Notes under the pieces: generated by a model
Databases searched by the model: none
The model's input: the letters and a program-made list of their open reading frames with translations, nothing else
What the model was told of the DNA's origin: nothing
Source: Rhynchospora pubera
Taxonomy: Eukaryota > Streptophyta > Magnoliopsida > Poales > Cyperaceae
Direction of reading: 5' to 3'
NCBI GenBank assembly: GCA_028095005.1
Contig: CM051460.1
Span: 156,359,461-156,423,460, forward strand
Length of the DNA stretch: 64,000 bases
Shown: positions 23,648-35,600 of the stretch, piece after piece
Layout: each line of letters opens with the position of its first letter
How positions within the stretch are numbered: the stretch's first letter is position 1
Position numbers and translations under genes: made by a program

Positions 23648-24051
23648 GAGTTTAGCTACGGTGAGTCGCGACTCACGGACCCTCCGGTGAGTCGCGACCA
23701 ATACTCCTAGATCTAGATCAAAATGACCGATCCAAACCGTCCAATATGATCTCACTATTGAAATCTCCATGTCGACCAAATTTTTCATTTTTTCGAAATT
23801 TTTAAGTATTTTTTTGAAATTTTAGAAAATCGTTAATCTAATTGGTTCTGAACCATTCAAAAACATCAGTTTTTAAAAATCCGAAAAAAATACTTAAAAA
23901 TTTCGAAAAAATAAAAAATTTGGTTTGCACAGAGATTTCAATAGGGAGATCATATTGGATGGTTTGGATCGGTCATTTTGATCTAGATCTAGGAGTATTG
24001 GTCGCGACTCACCGGAGGGTCCGTGAGTCGCGACTCACCGTAGCTAAACTC
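23648..24051. mobile_element. Foldback MITE in a (TA)n tract (copy 1)
   Basis: A 404-bp inverted repeat with arms of about 120 bp that are almost identical, starting GAGTTTAGCTACGG, and with A/T-rich inner arms that also pair. Near each end is the perfect palindrome GTGAGTCGCGACTCAC. Both ends abut TA repeats. Small size, whole-length hairpin and TA-repeat flanks recall the rice Micron type of microsatellite-targeting element. Confidence 0.7.
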
Positions 24052-24067
24052 TATATATATATATATA

Positions 24068-24469
24068 GAGATTGGCTAAAGTATACTCTAGCATACGGAT
24101 TAAACCCGTATGCTGGAGTCGTTTCTCAAAATCTAAAATTCAAACAGTCGATCCAAACCGTTCAAGTTGTTCTCCGTATAAAAATATCTTTCAAGACCAA
24201 ATTTTACATTTTTTCGAATTTTTTTGCTATATATTATGCTATTTTAAAATTGAATGGTCAGAAATACTCCTTTACAACTCCTTTACAATGTTTTTTTAAA
24301 ATAGCATAATATATAGTAAAAAAATTCGAAAAAATAAAAATTTTAGTTTCCTAGGAGATTTCAATAAGGAGAACACTTTGAAAGTTTCGGATCGACTGTA
24401 TGCATTTTAGATTGTGAGAAACGACTCCAGCATACGGGCTATCTGTATGCTGGAGTATACTTTAGCCAA

Positions 24470-24473
<4 letters not shown>
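24068..24473. mobile_element. Foldback MITE in a (TA)n tract (copy 2)
   Basis: Inverted ends start GAGATTGGCTAAAGTATACT. A subterminal CATACGG...CCGTATG pair makes a second hairpin. The interior AAATTTTACATTTTTTCGAA has its complement in the right half. Flanked by TA repeats on the left and (CT)n/(TA)n on the right. Confidence 0.7.

Positions 24474-24490
<17 letters not shown>

Positions 24491-24537
<47 letters not shown>
24491..24537. repeat. (TA)n microsatellite
   Basis: An uninterrupted AT dinucleotide run of about 47 bases preceded by a CT run (24471-24490), between two foldback elements. Confidence 0.9.
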
Positions 24538-24540
<3 letters not shown>

Positions 24541-24934
24541 GATTGATAAAATACACTCTGGTGTATGGATCGTCTCCCATACACCAGAGTTGTTTATGAA
24601 ATCCAAAAATCAAACAGTCGATTCGAACCGTTCAAGTTATTCTCCATATTGAAAAACTCTCGGAGACCAAATTTTACCATTTTTCGAATTTTTTTGCTAT
24701 ATATTATGATATTTTCAAAAAACACTACAATTGGAGTATTTCAGGCCCTCCAATTTGAAAATATCATAATATATAGTTAAAAAATTCGAAAAAATATAAA
24801 ATTTGGTCTCCGAGAGTTTTTCAATATGGAGAACAAGTTGAACGGTTCGGATCGACCGTTTGATTTTTGGATTTCAAAAACGACTCTGGTGTACGAGGAC
24901 GATCCGTACACCAGAGTGTATTTTATCACCCCTC
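24538..24934. mobile_element. Foldback MITE in a (TA)n tract (copy 3)
   Basis: Inverted ends carry GATAAAATACACTCTGGTGT with a subterminal ACACCAGAG pairing. It shares the interior TTTGGTCTCC...GGAGAAC block with the other copies. TA repeats lie on both sides. Confidence 0.7.
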
Positions 24935-25035
24935 TATATATATATATATATATAATGAACAAGCATATATATATATATATTATATGCTTGTTCATAACAT
25001 CAGATAAATAATTTAATTAACTATATATATATATA

Positions 25036-25414
25036 TAATTTAATGTGCCATAGATGGCACAGAGGGTCTCGTGCCATAGAGTCATTTTTCGAGATCCAAA
25101 ATTTAAATGTTCAATTCGAATAGTTCAAGTTATTCACCATATTAAAATACCCTTGGAGACTAAATTTTATTTTTTTTCAATTTTTTTAACTATTTATTAT
25201 GATATTTAAAAAAAACGTTATAATTAGAGTATTTCAGACCCTCCAATTTGAACATATCAAAATAAATAACAAAAAAAATCAAAAAAATGTAAAATTTGGT
25301 CTCCAATGGTATTTCAATATGTTGATCAATTTGAACGGTTTGGATTAACCGATTGAATTTCGGATCTTAAAAAAAGACTCAAAAAGAACATCTATGGCAT
25401 TGCCATCTATGGCA

Positions 25415-25420
<6 letters not shown>
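25036..25420. mobile_element. Foldback MITE in a (TA)n tract (copy 4)
   Basis: Ends carry GTGCCATAGATGGCA, itself a hairpin, in inverted orientation. Interior arms are A/T-rich and paired. TA repeats lie on both sides. Closest relative is at 59535-59905. Confidence 0.65.

Positions 25421-25503
<83 letters not shown>
25419..25503. repeat. (TA)n microsatellite, about 42 units
   Basis: An uninterrupted TA run of about 85 bases immediately right of the fourth foldback element. Confidence 0.95.
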
Positions 25504-25505
<2 letters not shown>

Positions 25506-25611
25506 ACATATCCACTATGACCTCATAGCGACCACTAAATGTTCGTCATTCGCTATCCGTTATGACATGAACATATTCGTTATGAACTCGTTATCCGCTA
25601 TTTAAACTTTG

Positions 25612-26352
25612 ATCATTATACTATTCTTCCCATCATTGAGTTATTGAACCACATACAACAATTTTTTTATTAGCAAGAAAAAATTTATTTAAAATTAATT
25701 CTTAGTTAGGCGGATAAATTGTTTACAATTTTTAAATAAAGTAGACATTGGCATTGCTAGCGGTTCAAGTATTATAAATTTCTTCCCGTACGACGCTCTA
25801 TTACTATTGTCGTGGTAGTTTCTTGCATAGTGTTATATATTATATATGTTGATAATATATTTTGCACGGAATACTGATTTTAGTGATCACCTAAGATGAC
25901 ATAAATACTTGGACTCAAAAAGTATTACAAATGTCTTCCCTAATAGAGTTTCATGGGAATTTCCATTATTTTTTTAAAATGACTTGCTTTTTATAATATA
26001 ACTGTTCCGTTGTATATAGTTCACGAAGAGTAATAATTGTTTTATTAGTTTTTCTTTCTCTTATTCAACTTCCAAGATTAAAAATTTTAGATTTTATGAC
26101 CTTTCACAACATCTAATATGTTTCTATTATATTTTTTATTTGATTGGTTTCTTCGATGCCTTCACTAATATATAAGGAACTGTGTAGAGTTATTAGATTA
26201 TTGTTTTTACTATTCCTTCAAAACTTTGAATAAAATCCTTATATTTATTAAAGAATTCTCAACTTTACAGTCTTAATTTTATCCAGTCATCAAAATTTTC
26301 ATGTCATAGACTTTACTCTACTTGATAATCAATTTTCGATTCTGAAATTACA
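25612..26352. other. Intergenic, nothing recognised
   Basis: A/T-rich, with no gene or repeat boundary supported. Confidence 0.5.
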
Positions 26353-26530
26353 TTAATAATCTATAAATAGTCAACTCTACTACATCAATTTGAAATTTTT
26401 TATATAAAATTATCCAAACTTGGCAAACTATTTATACTGATATCATATGAGGTACAATATGATTCACGATGCTTAAGTTTAAGGCCTTCAAAGTGATGGC
26501 ATAGCATGACAAAAATCCTATTTGCTATAA
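26353..26530 (+). repeat. Direct repeat, left copy (about 178 bp)
   Basis: Nearly identical to 27658-27836, including AAATAGTCAACTCTACTACA and GGCCTTCAAAGTGATGGCAT. No TG...CA ends, so not an obvious LTR. Confidence 0.85.
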
Positions 26531-27390
26531 AAAAATTTGAGAGTCAAGCATGGTACCAAGCAAGACCTGTACATGGTACCAAGTTGTTTTCTAATTGTGC
26601 TATAAAAGCATAGTATAAGCATCCAGAAACGCAGAAATAACAAAATGCACAGAAAAGATTGCCATGTACAAATTAAATGCCATTAATTGCACATATTTTT
26701 TTTTGAACATGTGTATAATATCATTTTGTTTGAATAATTATTCGCCGATGACCCTGTATTTTTACTATTTAATTCTACAAACTTATCTTTTGCATTGTAG
26801 TCTCTCCTTTTCTTTTATTTTATGTTAGCCATATATAATCAAATAATATATAATATGGAAATAATTAAAATATAATTTTTTTAAAAATTTTGAACATTAA
26901 AACTTTAAACAAGCATAACTTTTAACAGGAAGGTCCGTTTGGGGCGATCGAGCACAATCCGGAAAGCTGGCGACGAGATCTACACATATTATCGGGGTGG
27001 AACCCCATAGCGACCATTTTCGGAGCCAAAAAACGCTCTCTAGACCTCCAAAATCCACTTTGAAAGTTTGCAAACCTAAAAACCACTCTAAACTACTAAA
27101 AAGTTTTAAAAATCATAAATTAATCATTAAAAAGAGAAATGCAGTAAATCAAGTGACTTTCTTGATAGTTATTCAAACAAAATGATATTAATGTCAAAAT
27201 TAATATTCTAATATGTCATTTTTAAATAAAATTAATATGAAATTAAATGTGATATTTTAAAAATTGTAAATTTAACCTTAAAAATAAATTTAACCTAAAT
27301 TTTCACATTAATTTTCCTATTAATTTTGAAAAAAATGGTAATAACTCCATTTCGAAAAATTTACGCCTTCCTACCGTTTTTAAAACGCGC

Positions 27391-27576
27391 TCGAAGGCCC
27401 CGAACGCGTTTTATAAACGGGTACGAAAGTCTGACCAGCCTTTTGAGGCATAACTGAAGCGGTACAGTCTCTCTCCTTCTTACCCGTTTATAAAACGCGT
27501 TCGAAGCCTTTGAGCGCGTTTTATAAACGGGTAGGAAGGAGAGAGACTGTACGCTTTTATAAAACGCGTTCGAACT
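27391..27576. repeat. Long hairpin built of CGCGTTTTATAAACGGGTA units
   Basis: Arms 27462-27499 and 27515-27552 are reverse complements over 38 bases with one mismatch, around a 15-base loop. Two further copies of the inner unit flank it (about 27402-27423 and 27556-27575). It lies between the two 178-bp direct repeats. Confidence 0.8.
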
Positions 27577-27657
27577 TTTTTCTTATTAAAAAAAATAATA
27601 ATAATTCTTTCTATTAAAATTTTTTGCGTCTGAATTCCTATATAAAATAATTTCGGT

Positions 27658-27836
27658 TAATAATCTTTAAATAGTCAACTCTACTACATCAATTTGAAAT
27701 TTTTTTATATAAAATTATCCAAACTTGGCAAACTATTTATACTGATATCATATGAGGTACAATATAATTCACGATGCTTAAGTTTAAGGCCTTCAAAGTG
27801 ATGGCATAGCATGACAAAAATCCTATTTGCTATCAA
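27658..27836 (+). repeat. Direct repeat, right copy (about 179 bp)
   Basis: Same sequence as 26353-26530 in the same orientation, with a handful of substitutions and one-base indels. Confidence 0.85.
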
Positions 27837-29429
27837 AAATTTTCTTTTGACACCGTAAATGCAAAATTAGGAAGGTTGGGGTACGTTAGCAATTAGTAAT
27901 CAAATTGAATGAGTTACATATATATTTCAATTTAGGTTAGCTCGAATAATATATGGACACATGGTTATTGCATCAGCATTGAGTCAACAAAGAATTAAAT
28001 AAGAATGGATCATAACTGAAAACTATTCTAGAGGTGTTGAAATTTCTACGAGCTCATCAGTCAGAACTATATTTTAATTTTGGAGCTCCTAGCAATCTAT
28101 CCAAATTATTAAGTATTCAAAACTCGTTGAAAATCAAATTTTTATGAATTTTAAATTTTTTTTACTATTTTTTAGATTTGTAGAAAATCAGTTGATTTAA
28201 GATTTATAGAACCTCTAATAATATTTATTTAAAAAAAGAATAAAAAAATTTAAGATATATATAAATTTTAGTTTTTAATAATATTTGAACATGAAAATCT
28301 GTTTGACGGCTAAAAACTCTAAATAAACATTAAGTCTGTCGGTCATATACTACGTGATAACTATGTTCCTTGGGTGTATTTGTGTTTGAATGTGTGTGAA
28401 ATAAGAATAAGGTTTGTTCTTGTTCTAGTTTTATGATTTTATTGGAACAAAAAATGAGCTCATCTGAACCAAGAACCAGATATTCTAGAGGAGATAAACA
28501 TTAAATAACTAGTTCTTGTTCTTAATTATATCAACATATATAAACAAGAACAAATAAGATATCGCATAGATTTTGTTACCTTGTTGGCCTGTTATACTAG
28601 CAAGTAACCGAACGAATAAACTCGTCTTTTATATTTTTCTTTTTTTGGGAAACCTTGACAGCTGGGATTTTATGTATTTTAACTGATGATATTTATCTTT
28701 GCTCCTCTCTGCAGAAAATATCTCCTCTTTCTGATCCTTTTTGCCATTAAAATATTGAGCACTCCTAAACTAGAATATCCAGCCGCCAAAACCTTTGTTC
28801 TAATCCTTTTCTCGATAAATTCAGGACCCTATAACTCCCAAATGAACACCTAAATTCCCTCAAATAAAATCGATACCTAGAATTCTCAAATTGGAGCTTG
28901 AAATGAATTAAATATACAACCCAGCGGTTCACAAATGCACAAAATAGATGTCATGTTTGGTCAATGAAATGTTGCGTCATAAAAATTTAAATTTGGAGAG
29001 TACCAATTAGCTTCCTATTACACAAGTAACACAACAGCAGCAAGCATGCATGATGCATCTATCTCTATTTGTCATCTTGCCTCAGTGTTTCCCAAACTTG
29101 GGTTCACATCAATAATTCACACCACAAAAGAGGAGTGTGTTTGATCTTTGCAAACACCAACTGCTCAAAATGTTGACAGGGATTCAGGGAATATGAACCG
29201 GGACTTGAGAATGCAATCAAGCCCCTTCTTTCGGCGTGTTGATTGGCATCACGTCATGCATGTCAAATTTATGTACGGCATATTTTAGAATCTATTTTAC
29301 GATCCGGGCGAGATTGACCTAGATTTTCTTAGGGTCTGCTGCTCCGTAATAAAGAAACCTGACTAAGGAAAGGAAGACGAAGAAAAAGTAGAAAAATATT
29401 AAATATTTTGTTCCAGATTTCAAAATGCA
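27837..29429. other. Intergenic, nothing recognised
   Basis: A/T-rich DNA without supported genes. Confidence 0.5.
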
Positions 29430-29437
29430 CTTATAGG

Positions 29438-29755
29438 TAGGCCTGGCAAACGTTGATGGCGTAAAGGGAAATGGGCTGTTCTGTTTTCTGTTCCGTTTCG
29501 GTAACTAACGAAAATTTTGTTTCGTTTCGTCAAACGAAACCGATTTATGTTTCGTTTAACGTTCCGTCTTTTATTTTTTATTGATTTCAATCCATTTCCG
29601 TCCATTTCTGTATTCCGTTTAACGTTTCGTTTATTTTCTTCATTTTTATTTCCGTTTCGTTTTTAGAAACAAAATTGATTTTCTATTTCGTTTAACGTTT
29701 CGTTTGGACAGAACTGAATGAAAATGTTTGAAACGGTACGAAATTGATAAGTATA
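29438..29755. mobile_element. hAT-like MITE, GTTTCG-rich family (copy 4)
   Basis: Starts TAGGCCTGGCAAACG, ends GATAAGTATA, flanked by the 8-bp repeat CTTATAGG (29430-29437, 29756-29763). The interior has many GTTTCGTTT motifs. The 3' end has lost the usual inverted TAGGCCTG. Confidence 0.7.
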
Positions 29756-30211
29756 CTTATAGGGTTAATGGCAATAAAGGAGCTGGACGTTTGGCAACGC
29801 CATAAGTTTGTGGGATTAGGAATTAAAGTTAGTATTTTGAGATTAGTATTTGAGATGATGTTAGTAAATTTGAGTTCTAATTATTTCGTTGATCTCAAAC
29901 TCATTTGGTAATTGTAGGCTAACTTGTTAGATTAATCTAAAAGTTAGTCTAAACTCATGCATGCCAATTGCCCGTTAAAAGAAAAATATTACTCTTCTAT
30001 TTTAATTGAGATTGAATTTTGTGGATTAAAAGATAGATATGTTCAGTAGGAAAAATTTGATAGTTGATTCTTTTTATTACACCTTGATTTTGGGTAACCT
30101 TTCTTCTTCTTAAATAAAGTTTAAGAAAATCTGATTTCCATTCATTTTCTCCGGTACATTTTGGGTAACCATTCTTCTTCTTAACCACTCTTCGTTCATT
30201 TTCTTTATAAA

Positions 30212-30374
30212 GGGTGTGTTTGGATTGTTGGAAGAAAGAAGAAGAAGAAGAAGGAAGAAGAAGAAGAAAAAAAATTATAAACAATTCAAACTCTTCACAA
30301 AGTTACACACTTTCCAATACTTCTTCCCACTTCTTCCCTTCTTCCCTTCTTCCCACACCTATCCAAACGCACCC
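30212..30374. mobile_element. Tourist-like MITE (copy 5)
   Basis: Ends GGGTGTGTTTGGATTG and CCAAACGCACCC with the family core. Almost the same as copy 23131-23287, so one of the younger copies. Confidence 0.6.
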
Positions 30375-31065
30375 AAAGAAAACAAAATACTTGGCTTACT
30401 CTTTCTTTTGTTAGTCCAGGTTTACTTTTTCTAGCTAGCATACCCTTAGATTAATGGCTCTGTGCTGCTTGCTTGACTCGAATTTCAAGAAAACCGTCAA
30501 TTTAGACATAAAAGAACATTTTTTTTGTTTATATAGATTCTTTACTTCAAGCAGATTACTTCTTTTACTTTATTGAAGAACTTCTTGAAATGACTCCAAC
30601 GGATCAAATTTCACTCAAATTGAAATTAATATGAGAAATTATCTGTCATTCAAAACAGAGACCATCATTAGCAGGATTAACTAACACCATTCTTTCATTT
30701 CCAAATTCTTTAGTTCAAACCTTTTTTTAGTTTTTTCGTGTTTTTGGAGGAATAGTTGGAATACCAAATACTGTTGATATCAGAACAATATCGATGATTT
30801 ATATAGCAGAATTAAGTGCCACAATTTTTCTGTACCACAATTTTTCTCACATGTCGAAGTTTGCATCACCAATTATATGAAACACCTCATGGATGGTCTA
30901 TAATAGCTCTGACTAGAGGCGTGTAAAAACAGATTGCACATTTTGCATGCGTATTCGGATATTTGACAAATTTAAATAAACAGATTGCGCAATGTGGATA
31001 TTTGTTGGATATAAATACAATTCAAAAGCAGATTCAAAATAACTATAACATTTTCAGGAAATGTG

Positions 31066-31104
31066 TCCCTAGGTACTTGCTACCTAGTTATCAAAAAAAA
31101 AAAA
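31066..31104 (+). mobile_element. Tiny poly(A)-tailed insertion with long target duplication
   Basis: The 19-base sequence AACATTTTCAGGAAATGTG occurs at 31047-31065 and again at 31105-31123, bracketing a 39-base insert that ends in an A-run. Long duplication plus A-tail is the signature of LINE-machinery retroposition, here strongly 5'-truncated. Confidence 0.6.
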
Positions 31105-31427
31105 AACATTTTCAGGAAATGTGAAGAAAAGCAAAAACTACATTTATGTTTTTCGTACACGAGTATTCCTTAATGATAAATATGATAGTGATCGTGGCTA
31201 TTGCCAAAGTGGTTTTTTGGTGCACTATTTAGGTCGAGTTCATGTTATTGCAGGATTGATTTTGTGATGCAGTATTTTGATTGAGTTTGTGCTGCTGCAG
31301 GATTGATTCTTTTTCATTTTTTGGCGAGGGAAAAGCTAGAAAAATAATTTGAGTGGGGCCAATTTGTAAATTTTATTTTTTGAAGGGGTCATTCTACATA
31401 TTTGTTCATATTTTTATTTGAGAGCCA

Positions 31428-31530
31428 ACTTTTGATTTAGTGGTAAAAAGCAATACAATTTGAATGAAAGGTCGCATGTTCGAAAAAAGCAATACAATTT
31501 GAATGAAAGGTCGCATGTTCGAAATCAGGT
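31428..31530 (+). repeat. SINE-like remnant with an internal tandem duplication
   Basis: An A-box-like TTAGTGGTAA is followed by a B-box-like GTTCGAAATC. A 39-base unit including GAATGAAAGGTCGCATGTTC is present twice in tandem (from 31451 and from 31490). Confidence 0.4.
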
Positions 31531-31979
31531 TAGGGGTCTTTCATAGACATTTAATTTAAAATAAGTTAGGTGGCCTAGACTTCCAATTTATCTAAAGAAA
31601 TAAATTAGCTTGTGATTTTTAGTAAAATTTAAAAATGTGGGGAGGCCAAGCCCACTTAGACCCTGCCTTGGCCTTGCCCCTGTTTTTTGGTGCATTATTT
31701 TGGTCGAGTTTATGCTTATGGCTATTTTTTACGTGTAGTGTGGTTCTACATGGATTCGAGGATGATTCTTAATCACTGGTTAGGATACATACTGGGTTTT
31801 GTTGAGCTGGTACTACTGGTATAGTACGGATTTTGAATATAGACTTTATTAGAAATTATGTTATTTTTTACTTTGTTGACTGGTTAGTTTTCAAGTTTTT
31901 TATTAGATTTTTTATTTTTTTATTAATGAATATTGTCAGCAATTTACTGACTTTAAAATATATATATATATGTTTGGTG

Positions 31980-32215
31980 CAGGGACTGAGCCAATAGGGG
32001 TTGCTTGGGGCAGTTGTCCCTGTGCTCCAAAAAAAAATTAAATTTTTATGTATATTTTCTTTATGTTTTAGAATTTTTTTATAATTTGCTCCTCTAATTA
32101 ATCATGAATTACTGATTTAGAAAAAATAATATTCTTCTTCATAAATAAATTTTTATTTTATTGTTCAATCTTTAAAATTTCTCCCCTCCTATCATAATTT
32201 TCTGGCTCCGCCCCT
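31980..32215. mobile_element. MITE with CAGGG...CCCTG ends, probably hAT type
   Basis: The right end TGGCTCCGCCCCTG and left end CAGGGACTGAGCCA are inverted. Flanking octamers GTTTGGTG and ATTTGCTG match at 6 of 8 bases, consistent with an aged 8-bp duplication. Confidence 0.5.
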
Positions 32216-32245
32216 GATTTGCTGATCTCATCAGGTATTGCCTTA

Positions 32246-32646
32246 GGCTGTGCTCCAGGACTCGAGTAATAAAAGAAGAAAAGGGGATGGAGAGGTCTGG
32301 AGAGGAAGAGAAAGGTTATAGAAAGAACTAAAGTAAACATGTTACTTGCTCCAGTACTTCATAGAAGGGAGAGAAAAGAAGAAAATAAGTTCTATTGAGA
32401 TGACCATTTTGCCCCTTTGAGATCTTTTAGACACTAATAGATTTGAGGATATTTGAGTAATTTAACAGATCTTACTCTCTCTACACCCCGATTTGAGAGT
32501 AACAAAAATCAAACTTTTAATGTAACTTATAGGCATCCTGTATCTCCTTCCGTTCCCTCTCATTTTGAAACTGGAGCAAGTAACGAGTTACTCTGCCCCT
32601 TACTTTTCGTCCCCTTCCATCAAAAATCGCTGCCTGGAGCACAGCC
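32246..32646. mobile_element. PIF/Harbinger-like MITE with GGCTGTGCTCCAGG ends
   Basis: Perfect 14-bp inverted ends GGCTGTGCTCCAGG and CCTGGAGCACAGCC, flanked by TTA on both sides (32243-32245, 32647-32649). 401 bp, no transposase. Confidence 0.8.
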
Positions 32647-32649
32647 TTA

Positions 32650-35600
32650 GTGTACACTCTGCGTGAATCATTCACTGGAACGGAGCAAATTGTCGGAGAA
32701 CGCAGGAAGGTTGATTTCTTTTCTACCATCTCATTCGGGAATTGGTACCAGATATGTTTGATCTCTCAAAAAAATTTAAAAAAATTAAATAAATTGGTAC
32801 CAGAGAGGGAGGGGGATGCCACGGTGATATTTGTCCCATCCATTATTCCAACGTTTCATCGCTTAAAAAGAATCAAACTTAAATATATTAAACTAAGAAA
32901 TTTGCTGATTGGGTTAATTCCATTTTTTTCGTTCTTTTTCTTTCTATTTAAAAACGGAATTTAATATATTTTTTTCTGAATGAGCTGAATGAAAATATCT
33001 TATAACTGCTGAGTTAGCTCACTTCTACGGTCCTATAGGACAAGCCATGTGTCTCTCCATAAATGCACAAAGTGGCTCATGATAATGCAAAAGCAAGGGA
33101 CCTATGCTAATATTTTGGCTAGGGAAAACAACAAGTGGCTCTAAAATTATTGTTTCTCCATTCTCTTCAATAATTTGATTTTTAAGAAATTGAATTATTC
33201 TTTTAGATCTAATTCTTGTTTCAATTATATATTTTTCTTGCATTTATCTTTTCACAACGATGTTTGTTTAATTTTTCACATTCACTGTAATCATCTTTTC
33301 AATATGAAATAAAGAAGTATCAAAATACATTTTGTCGGCTTTGGGAATATTCCAATGCATGTAATGTAATATTTTTGAACTCTCTGATAAGTAAATTTAT
33401 TGCCCTTTCTTTGCCCTAAATTTTTGGAGGTCAAAAGGTTATTCTGTGTCACTATTCTTTTTTTTATTTCACCAATGGTGCAGAATAAAACATTCTCATG
33501 GACCACTACAGCTAGAAAAAAGAAATAGACAGTACAATATTAGAGTTCCAATGTTCTTCCTTGATCAAAGTAGAAATACAAAAATGTGAGAAAAGGATTG
33601 GAGAACAAATTGGACAAGTTGCTTATGCTGTAAGAACTCCTTTTTTGGCATACTAATTAGGAGATGATTAGCTTGACATAGTGATGTTGACCTACTTCTA
33701 TTAGTACGCAAATTAATTGGTTGATTTAAAAAGGATGAGAATATGCTGTGACATTTTCGTTTTGTCATTTGCACCTCTATTTTTTAATCTCTTGTTAGTG
33801 CAACTCCTGGTTCTCTGAATTAGTGATTGCTTTCTGTAAATTAAGAGTTCTAGTGACCTACATTCTGTTCCTTTTTCCTTTTTTTTTCCCTTTTTATTAT
33901 GTTCACACTTATTTTAGTAGCAACGTTATATTAAACCTACATATGTACAGAACTAGTAAATGAATCGAACTAATGAAAAAATACCAAACTGAGCTAGTAA
34001 ATATTTCTGAATAATATTTGTTAGAATATTCTTCTAGAAATTAAATATGATGGGCGTCTCCAATTAATTGAAATGGACAGAGAACAGATTCCATGGAATG
34101 GTTAAAGCCATGAAAGCATGCAAAAGCTAAAAGGCAGTTAAAGACAAAAGGCAAATAAAGTGGTACCTAAACAAGTGTGCAAGAGGATAGAACGATCAGC
34201 CCCTTGTTTAATGTTACATTTTCATTCGCAATAATAGGAAATTGGTAAATAAATTTACACAACCAAAAGAAGTAAAAGGATCATTTATAGTTTATTAGTT
34301 AAAAATCATATGTTGAAATGGGCGTTATGATTTTGAAATTTTATTAAACGATCTATAGTTGATAACTTGATATATAAAATTAAAAAAGTTGAACTCTATT
34401 TTATTATAAAAAAAAGGTTGGAAATATTAGCATATGAGTGTTAGAAATTGATTTGTTCAAAAATTTAACCCCAACGTAATCAACAAAGAAGATTTTGAAG
34501 ATAAATTTTATGTTAGTATATCATATTATCATTTAAGGAAAAAAAATTGTTAGTTATGGATAAGAGAGGTATGTGTAAAAACTATTCCATATCTTATCTC
34601 ACAATATAAGGAAAAAAAAATCATATACGAAATATATTATTGTTCATTTTTGTTTTATTATCATATTAGTAGTTTGATTTATTATCATATTAGTAGAGTC
34701 TTAATGAATTAAAATTCATTAATTTGAAAGATATTAGTTAAAAATAATATATTGAAATGGAGTTTTTATTATCGAAATAGATGTATTGTCTCATCTGAAT
34801 GTCTCCTCAAACGGACACCAAGAATTAACCTAGTGGTAGACAATATTTGCTTTTTTCTATATATGTGCATATATTCTCTTTCGATCTATATCACCATTTA
34901 TTCTCTACTGTTATTTTCACTTCTCCAAATTAGTGAAACCAGTATGCGATGCAACGCACATTCAAGATCAACATTGACTTGGTTTCGCCTAATAGATGGT
35001 GAAAGGCGTATGGTGAGCACTCGAACAAATAAAATTGGAATTATTCACCTCGGTCTATAGCAAAAGTCTTCTCGTCGTTTTTGGGTACCTAATATTTATT
35101 GGGTTTTGATTTGTACCAGAAATGGCGTAAACACAATCCCAAGGATAGATCTCTGTCTGGCCATGATATAAGTCCAAACAGAGTCAAGTCTAATGATTAT
35201 GGCATAGATTGGATTGACGCATCCCTCGGCATTGGGTATTTGTCAAGTCTAATGGGAATTATTGTCAAAAATAATCTAACAATTCTTTTACGCTCTAGGT
35301 CCCTCTTATTTTCTTATTTAACTTTTCTTCTTTTTTTTTCCTCTCATCTCGTTCGCTCTCTCGAGTGGTCTCACAGGGCACGTGTCCTCCATCAACGAGA
35401 CATCCAATTCATACAAAATTCTTCTAGTCTGGTCCAACGGTACATCCGACCCGTTTGATTTCAAAATCAAGGGGCGGATGCAGTAAAGAAAAATGGAGCA
35501 CAAGGTCCACCGCATTTTACTAGCTAGTAATCACGTGGACTCAATGCGTGGACAAATTTTTATTTTAAAAAAAATTTATTAATATTTCTTGTCTTAATCA

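Larger units (their letters stand above)
22764..25611. mobile_element. Degraded hAT-like element, TAGCGG family (copy 2), filled with nested insertions
   Basis: The left end CAAAGATTTAAATAGC and right end GCTATTTAAACTTTG are inverted and match the ends of the element at 1470-2003; the DNA just inside (GGCCGCTACAAC, CCGCTATT-type motifs) also matches. No clean target duplication remains (ATAAATTT against ATCATTAT). The 2.8-kb span is mostly younger insertions: three GGCTCCG-type MITEs and four foldback elements with (TA)n tracts. Confidence 0.6.
30375..31979. other. Intergenic with retroposon-like scraps
   Basis: No gene. Contains the short poly(A)-tailed insertion at 31066-31104 and the SINE-like stretch at 31430-31530, listed separately. 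Confidence 0.5.

Noticed and set aside
23842..24309. 155-codon plus-strand open frame
   Set aside because: It lies across two foldback MITEs and their TA tract; the translation is that of inverted-repeat DNA, with no domain.
35099..35458. 119-codon plus-strand frame
   Set aside because: No domain, no splice context and no codon pattern; the N-terminal part is ordinary A/T-rich DNA.
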